From NCBI RefSeq assembly GCF_043290135.1, contig NC_134710.1:254683592-254747591 (forward strand): a stretch of DNA of 64,000 bases. Reading direction: 5' to 3'. The notes under the pieces were generated by a model, which worked only from the letters and a program-made list of their open reading frames with translations, was not told the DNA's origin and ran no database searches. Within the stretch, counting starts at the first letter, position 1, and the number at the start of each line of letters is the position of its first letter. Below are positions 37,576 through 64,000 of this stretch, in pieces. This DNA comes from Rhipicephalus microplus. Lineage: Eukaryota > Arthropoda > Arachnida > Ixodida > Ixodidae. Both the position numbers and the translations under genes were made by a program.

Positions 37576-40233
37576 TTTGTCGGAGAAGCTCCCATTCTCC
37601 GCAAAAACTGTAGTTCACGTGCTCCCGTGCAACGTATTGATCGTGCAATATGTTACAAAACTCATTAAAGACATCCATGCAATTTGTAAGCATGCTAGCA
37701 TTTGCAACTGCCCAGCTTATGTTTAGAATAGTTTTTTTAAGTGTGACGTGACTGATGTATAAAGATCTCCGGAAGTTAATCCCACAACTTCATTAGGTAA
37801 CATGCTTGATCCAATGATTTTAGTAGCACGACAAATCACAATGTACAATTTGCCACTTAGCGGAAAATTATTCTGCTCAAGTTGTAAATGGCGTAAGAGA
37901 GTAACTATACGAAAGTGAAGCTCGCCAGTGCTCAGTGTGCGTCGAATTCTTACAATCATTGCTTAAGTTCGACACCAGTTTTGTAATAGTCCCCAAACCG
38001 CGTGACAGTTAACATATATCACAAACCTGCACACGTATCCTGGGACGCAGAATGCCAATAGATTTGTTGGTTTAATTTGATCATGCATGTTTTGACGATA
38101 GTGTTGGATAGCAGCAGAAGTCTTATTACAAATAAATTAAGGTGTTATCAGCCAAGTGTAGCCGAACTTTCTTCAACAACCCTCAATATTTGGAACAGAT
38201 GAACAAGGTCAATCGCCAGCGGAAAAAAAATGTTGATCGGACTTTTAAAGCTTCACGGCAGAACCACGTACCGTTGATGTCTGCGCGGCATCGTTTTAGC
38301 TATACGTGCATGTTAAATCCTTTTCTTCTGTATTTTGATTTGTGTGAGCCCAACTAAACACGATCTATGTCAAAGCACTAACTCCCTCAACAGTCAACTC
38401 TTTTGATCTGTGTATACCGGCTGCTTTTTTTTTTTTCCATGCAGAAAAAAGCTCCCAAAAGCTGTCAGGTTCAACGCTTACACACTTTCTATAATATGAC
38501 AAATCTTTTATTGACAAACAACTACTTACAATCCACCAGACGCTGCCAAAACTCGAGTGATCCCATTGATCTATTACAGAAATTGAAAGCAGCGGTATCG
38601 AAATTATATTCTGGCTTTTTGATTACTAAGCGCCCGTTTGTGGCTTTGCTCACTATTTCGGTTGTGTAATCTGTCACTGCAGGTCGACTAACTTCTAAGT
38701 AGTGTCCACTTAATTGTATACTAGCAAAATCTTAGTTATAGCCAACCACACGCAGTAAAATATGTAACGCAAATAATGTCTGCCTCTTCATGTTATTGAG
38801 TTTAAGTGACGAGATTGCTCTACCTTCGAAGGGCTACTTATTATAGTAAATAAATGACAGCATGAAAAACAAGTGGTATTTTTGTTCGTTTGCACATTAC
38901 ACAACACTATTGCATTATTTATAGTCATATATATGAAAACATGTGCTAGCGAATTCACAAAGCTTTTATTTCGTGAGTTCTGTTTTCCACTGGCTGGCAA
39001 CTTTAGCTAATATGCCCGCCATTGTGACTGGCTCGCTTTTCATTTTAACATTTGTAACGTAAGAATTAACATTTCTTTTCGGGATGTGAACATGCTCCCT
39101 AGTTATTTTTTTTTCGCAGCCTTAAACCTTCGCTACAAGAGGTAAAGCTGAGGAACAGAAAAGTTAACAGCCAACAAACAATTCAGTATGCATGAATAAA
39201 ATGTACAACCGCCGACTCTTCCTTATATATTTGCGTTAAGTAAAATACGACGCAAAGAGTATAACTTAAACAACGCTGAAGGTTTCATAAGCATAAAAGA
39301 TCACTTTTGTGGATAAATTGAAAATCCGTCATAACGACATCACTATATAGGGTGATATAATATGTTCTACAAATGACGAATATCACAATTTTCGGCATGA
39401 GAAAAAAATTTTTTGATAGTGTATAGCATCACATAAATAAATCATCAGCACGGTACGATTCATGCTGTTTCAGGATGCCTTGAAAACGTGCTGCCTCCAA
39501 TAACTATTTCATTTATGCTTGCGTAGTCATCATTCCATGATTTAGCGGTTCTTCACACGAGTGCTGCCATGAGTAATATTTACGAATTTCTTTTTGGCGT
39601 TGCAAATATTTTCTTACGACAGTTATACATAAATAAATGCGTTCCTTTTTACGCACGCTGATCTCTTCGCAAGAAGCGTCTGGTATAAGCCAAATGCTGC
39701 CGTGATCGTGGGTCGGTATTCACAGAAATGTCATTACCGCAAGTTTTTTTTCGTAGAAGCATCTTAACCATTGGCAAACAGCATGCATGAATTGTGAATC
39801 TAGCCCTCTTTGTTTCCCTTTTTGTTATGCTAATATTGCAGTACCGTGTGTACACGCCGCTAGAGTCCATACCAAGCAGAAGGTCCATGGTGCGATGCTA
39901 TCGTACACAAGTTCACGAGGCACCAACCGACATGAGATGCTGCGCATCAGAAAGTTGACAGCTCCAGTGTTTGGTTATTTGTTGGCAGTGTTGTGTACAG
40001 CAAGTCATGCGTTCGATCATACGCAGAATCGTACCGTGTGAAGTCGTCTAGTTGAATTACCGGCTGACCCGTAGAACCTTATAGCTAAACTTGAAAGGCA
40101 CGTTCTAATAACAACCTGGCGAAGATGCTATTGCGGGCGCGCACAGTGCACGGGCAACAGCGTGCACTGATTTTGCGGAACAGTCTTCGATTGTGGCAAT
40201 TTCACAGCCTAGGATTTACGAAAAGCACGTGAT
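37576..40233. other. downstream flank of the Wnt gene, no other gene recognised
   Basis: AT-rich sequence 3' of the Wnt stop codon. It may include the 3'-UTR, but no certain polyadenylation signal was assigned; tttatt (AATAAA on the minus strand) occurs near 38965. Open frames are short and anonymous. Confidence 0.35.
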
Positions 40234-59957
<19,724 letters not shown>

Positions 59958-62900
59958 CTGTCAAACAAGTGGACATTGTAATCCTCGTCTTTGAAAGAAC
60001 AAGAAGATTTAAAAAAGGCTGTGTGAGAGTGTTTTTCTTTTGTCTTTTTTGTTTTAAAAATCAACCACGAAAGACGTAGGGGGAAAAGTCATGCACAAAA
60101 ATTTTGGCAAAAATCTCGCCATGTGGGAGAGTGCGAAGGAGAGGAGGAGAGAAGAAAGTCGGGGAGGCCAACTAGATGCTGGCCCAGTTTGCTATCCTTC
60201 ACTGGGAGGAAGGGGTGATAGTGTAATTAAAAGAAGAATGATGGTGTTATCAGGGTGCAATGCGCCTGTTCATTAGACGCTACAATCATTGTGTTCGGTC
60301 CATTAAAATAATAACAATATAACAATGTTCGCGCCACTTTACTGGCCTGCGACGCGTTTGGATATAATCTGAATACATCCTCTGAAGATGGCCTGTGGTC
60401 TAGTTGGTTCAACGCACAGCTAAGAACATATCCTTCGGTGACAAAGCGTTCACAAAAAGTGCGCCAGCTCGATACTTCATGAACACTGTCGAAACAGCGA
60501 AGCTGGCGCCTACTTCATCGGGACCACTGTCGCCCACATTTGTGCGCCTCTTAATGGTTCACAGACTTCGACCTCATCTATCTTGGCGAGGCACAGTGCT
60601 TCTCCTACCGAGTCTCACTAGCACTACGTCAACGAATGGCGAAGCCTCGATTAAGGACAACTGCGCTAAGTGTTCGATGTGTGTTCTGTCGTCTCGTTAC
60701 AGTTGCAGAAGTCGCATCTGGAGGTGCCCTACATTTCTCTGCGAAAAGTACTTTTTTGTGAAGCTGACTGCCATCACAGGTGGCATGGTAAAGTCGCGTC
60801 AAGGCGGGAGCGGTGCGATGCATTTTGCAGCTCCTCGATAGTTCTTAAAGTAGACAGCAGTTCCAGGCACTCAGGCTGATCCGCAAAGTTTGCGACAGAG
60901 CGTCAAGAAGGAAGTGAAGGCCCCTCGCAGCCTATGTTTTCGACAATGAAGAAAAAAGAAACTAGAGCTTCCGAGAACAAGTATAAGCCCACTTTGGTCT
61001 CAAGTGAACAATATTCCCAAGAGGATGCTGCATTTGGGTACAGAACTAGAATGCTCCCAAGAGGATTTCAGGGGATAATCCCGCCGTTTCTGTTCCAGCG
61101 GGAAGCATGTAAGCAGGGTACAAAGGTAACAATGTTTGGCACCCAAGGTGGCTGTCCAACAATCTGTATTGAAAGTTTGCACTTGTGTTTGCGGATGGCA
61201 CACTTTTTGGTGTTTTGTATATGAATTCAAATGCTCCGGTTATGTCGCCTCCCACCACATCCTCAATTTTCTTTATAGCAAGTGGTACGTTTTGTGTGCA
61301 GGATAGCGTTGCGTTCAAGATGGCTTTTGTGTAGCGTATGATTCTTTTGGGCATTTCGTAAATAGCCCATCTACTTAAAACTCGTGGACAGACAACCGGC
61401 ACACACTATAGATCACAAGCCTGAAATCTGAACGTCCTCCTTTGAGGTCATTCTGTGCGTAATCACAGGTCATGTACTGGTTTCACGAAGATTTACGTGA
61501 CGGTTAGGGTGGAGCATGTGCACAAAACTAGAAAAGAAGACGAACACGTTTCTTTTAGAGTTCAAAAGCAGTACGGTATCTGCGTGCGACGTACCCTTGA
61601 TCCAGGGAGCACATGGTTATTTACGGACCTGCGAGTGAAGAAAATACCAGACATTCATTACGCACAATCCTTCACGCATAAACTTCTCATGCTATACTTC
61701 TTTTAGTTTTAAGTGTTTCTTTCAGGCTACATTAGCAATTTGTACAATAACTGAGTTGGTCACAGAGGCATCACATGTTGACATAAAATTACCGTATTTA
61801 GGACAGCTAGGTAACTTACAATCGGGTGAAAAAAAAAAAAACGGGAGCAGATGAGCTCATACGGAACCATTTTAACACTCCGGAAGTTATTCTAACCAGT
61901 AGAACAGGCTTGAAGCATTCAAAACAAGTTGACCAATCTATGTATTTCCTCGAGTCGCCTCCATGAATCACCTCGAAGATTTTGCTCGCCGCTTGTGCGT
62001 TGGTTTTGTCACTATCATTCTAGGATATAGGAACGTGATTCAGCAACTTAGTACTAGCACAATAACATCATTAAATTATACGAACGACGACTTTTACTTC
62101 CTCCTTGTGATTCGCTTAGGGGGAGCCCTACGCATGAGTTCGGTGGCATCATTACAGCACGAGCGAACTGGTACCTTTACCTGTCATATAGGTTCCTTCA
62201 GACTCTATAAAATGGCATTTTGATTGAATTATTTATTACTTTGCCTAAGAAGTACCTACTTAGATTCTAATTTGGTACGCGATGACAAAAGCAGAATAAA
62301 CAATAAATCAAACAGCACATGTTGCTATATTTATTCACATTTTCATAAAATACTGGAGGCCTGTTCAGAGGCTTAAGCAGGAGTGGTTACATATATGTTC
62401 ATTATACATAGTATACAGTTAGATTTGTAACACCATAAGAAAAAAAACACAAACACAAAACACCACGCATTGCGATTACAAGAAAACGTGGAATGTATGT
62501 AAATACGTACACATTAAAACGCCAAGCATTGTAACAACAACAACAAAAAAGGTAGAACAACTGACAGAAAGACAAAAACAAAAACAATGCAATTAAGCAC
62601 GCATATTAGCTGTTCAGTAAGTGCCAACATAGCAAAATTCCACAGCTCTCTAGCATCTAAATATTCAAATTCGCTAGTGTGAAATGAGCCAAATACTCTG
62701 AAAGCAAGGCATCAACACGCAGTGAAAAAAAAGGAAAAAGTTGGGAATCATATACATAAGAAAGTGCGAACAAATCAAGAGTACCAAAGTAAGGTAACGT
62801 CAAAGCAAAATTAAGTACTACTACACCTTTTAACCATTTGTTCTATTAGCTCAGCACTAATTTAGCCATGTCTATGGGAGGGCGTTTCATTAATTTATCT

Positions 62901-63592
62901 TGCGTTAAGGACCAATTTGTATAACCCCAAGAAATGATTGTCTATTGTAATTAAAAATATTTGTCAGATGTGAAAACGTTAGCATTATGCAATGCCAGCT
63001 TGCTTAGTGTGGTGACATATTGTAATGCTAACTCTTTCACGCTAGCATGTGGAGTATGTGAGTCAATGTATTTCCCAGGAGGTAACCCGTTTTAAAGCCT
63101 CATTTGCTATCCGCACCATTCTAAATTATATACAAGTGCTAACAGGAGGACACACGCACTGTTCTTCACTTTGGAACCTAAGTCTGCATGCCATATTTTC
63201 GATAATAAGTCAATGAAGCGAGGGAATGAACTTCAATGTGAAATGTCTTATACCGTTCGCATACATAGGACGTTAGTATATGGTAATGCGGAGTTTCAGC
63301 CATTTTGAAAAGTATAGGCCCTAAAACTGGGTTCACGATGGCTCGCATTGACTCAGTTAAGATAAACACCTAGATACAAGAATATTATCTTGACGAGGTA
63401 GTCCCTAAGAATCAAACAAGGAGCTTCACTGACGATGTACATTTATCTTTACCGTAAAGGAAGAATTGATAGCATAAAATGTTTTGAAAAAAAAATGAGT
63501 ATCTCAACTATGTCCGGCAACAACCAGTGTAACATTATTTAAAAAGAACGCGATATTGGTTTCTGTATTTCGTCCACGCTTAAAGCCAAGTT
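59958..63592. other. upstream of recognised Wnt exons, no exon identified
   Basis: This stretch should hold the intron and perhaps the first Wnt exon, but I could not find the NNFLxTGPKAY-type segment or a signal peptide on the minus strand. Open frames (for example 60404-60841) lack domains. Confidence 0.35.
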
Positions 63593-63705
63593 CATCATCG
63601 TCGTCTGGCTACGCCTGCTGCAGGGCAAAGGCATCTCCCATATTCTGCCAATCAACCCGGTCCTGAGCTTTCTCCTGCCACATTATACTTCCAGACTTCT
63701 TCGCA
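63593..63705 (-). mobile_element. RTE-like LINE 3'-end fragment
   Basis: The minus strand encodes AQDRVDWQNMGDAFALQQA then a stop and gatgatgaa tail, parallel to [19 protein letters not shown] at the end of the LINE at 26710-28908. Confidence 0.82.
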
Positions 63706-64000
63706 GACGTCGCAGCTGAAGCCGAAGGGCGGCTGGAGCAACTGCTGCCGAAAGCGGGCGTTCACACCGGGGAACGCGCTCCCGCAATCACACCACGTTG
63801 ACGTCGTTGTGCTCGCAAATCCACTTACTCGGCGCGGTGTTGTTGCATTCGTTTGACATCGCAAGCTAACTCGGCGGCGGGGTTTGCAGGATCCACCCGC
63901 TGCCCGCGCTTGCATTCCCGTTCGTGATTTCGCGTGGCTTGGACGGCTGAGGGATCATCGGTACGCACTTGCTGTCAGCACTCGGCCTTCCGGGCCTGTT
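63700..64000 (-). pseudogene. possible Helitron-associated ORF fragment
   Basis: The minus strand gives RNHERECKRGQRVDPANP, ACDVKRMQQH and, in another frame, VNARFRQQLLQPPFGFSCDVC. A basic RE/KR-rich repeat region followed by a PFGFSCDVC segment resembles the N-terminus of Helitron-type helicase proteins abundant in arthropod genomes. There are stops and frame changes and the window ends, so this is a tentative call. Confidence 0.35.

Overview
This window is animal (eukaryotic) genomic DNA, most likely from a hard tick (Ixodidae, perhaps a Rhipicephalus-like metastriate). The inference rests on many copies of a ~245-bp tRNA-derived SINE of the kind known from tick genomes (Ruka-type), APE-type LINEs, short-LTR Ty3/Gypsy elements, a THAP-domain P-like transposon, long (TA)n/(CA)n/(TTA)n/(GATA)n microsatellites, and one host gene split by large introns. 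Nothing bacterial, no CRISPR array and no operon is present.

Host gene: the minus strand of the right half carries five consecutive coding exons of a Wnt ligand, best matched to the Wnt8 subfamily (59819-59957, 58931-59056, 56649-56791, 53513-53787, 40234-40420). All four introns are GT-AG, the phases fit (1, 1, 0, 2), and the exons together encode 289 residues plus a stop. The first exon(s), with the signal peptide, were not found and are probably beyond the right edge or in an unrecognised short exon between 59958 and 64000. The last intron is 13.1 kb and is filled with mobile DNA.

Layout. 1-8.4 kb: no gene; a 240-bp imperfect palindrome, a perfect 16-bp-arm hairpin, two SINEs, a dispersed repeat and a TTAA-flanked MITE. 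8.4-9.3 kb: a Gypsy integrase fragment between TA microsatellites. 9.3-11.6 kb: no gene; a foldback element. 11.6-16.9 kb: a truncated LINE 3' end followed by a near-complete but broken LINE with an SGNH-esterase ORF1 and an endonuclease/reverse transcriptase ORF2. 17.1-25.1 kb: a decayed P-like (THAP) transposon split by a mag-like Gypsy element (20086-24456). 26.3-29.0 kb: a giant CA/TA microsatellite and an RTE-like LINE interrupted by a SINE. 29454-34993: a complete but inactive Gypsy element (minus strand). 36.2-37.6 kb: a MITE copy with a second repeat nested inside and a SINE fragment at its right end. 40.2-60 kb: the Wnt gene, whose introns hold a second complete Gypsy element (41459-47006), SINEs, a ~145-bp tandem array, a (GATA)n tract, a SWIM-finger-like ORF remnant and two copies of a tRNA-headed repeat. 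60-64 kb: no recognisable gene until a LINE 3' end and a possible Helitron-related fragment at the edge.

Apart from the Wnt exons every recognisable coding region belongs to a transposable element, and each carries disabling frameshifts, stops or catalytic substitutions. Nested insertions with target-site duplications give a relative order of events: in the Wnt intron a SINE was hit by a Gypsy element, whose pol was later hit by another SINE.
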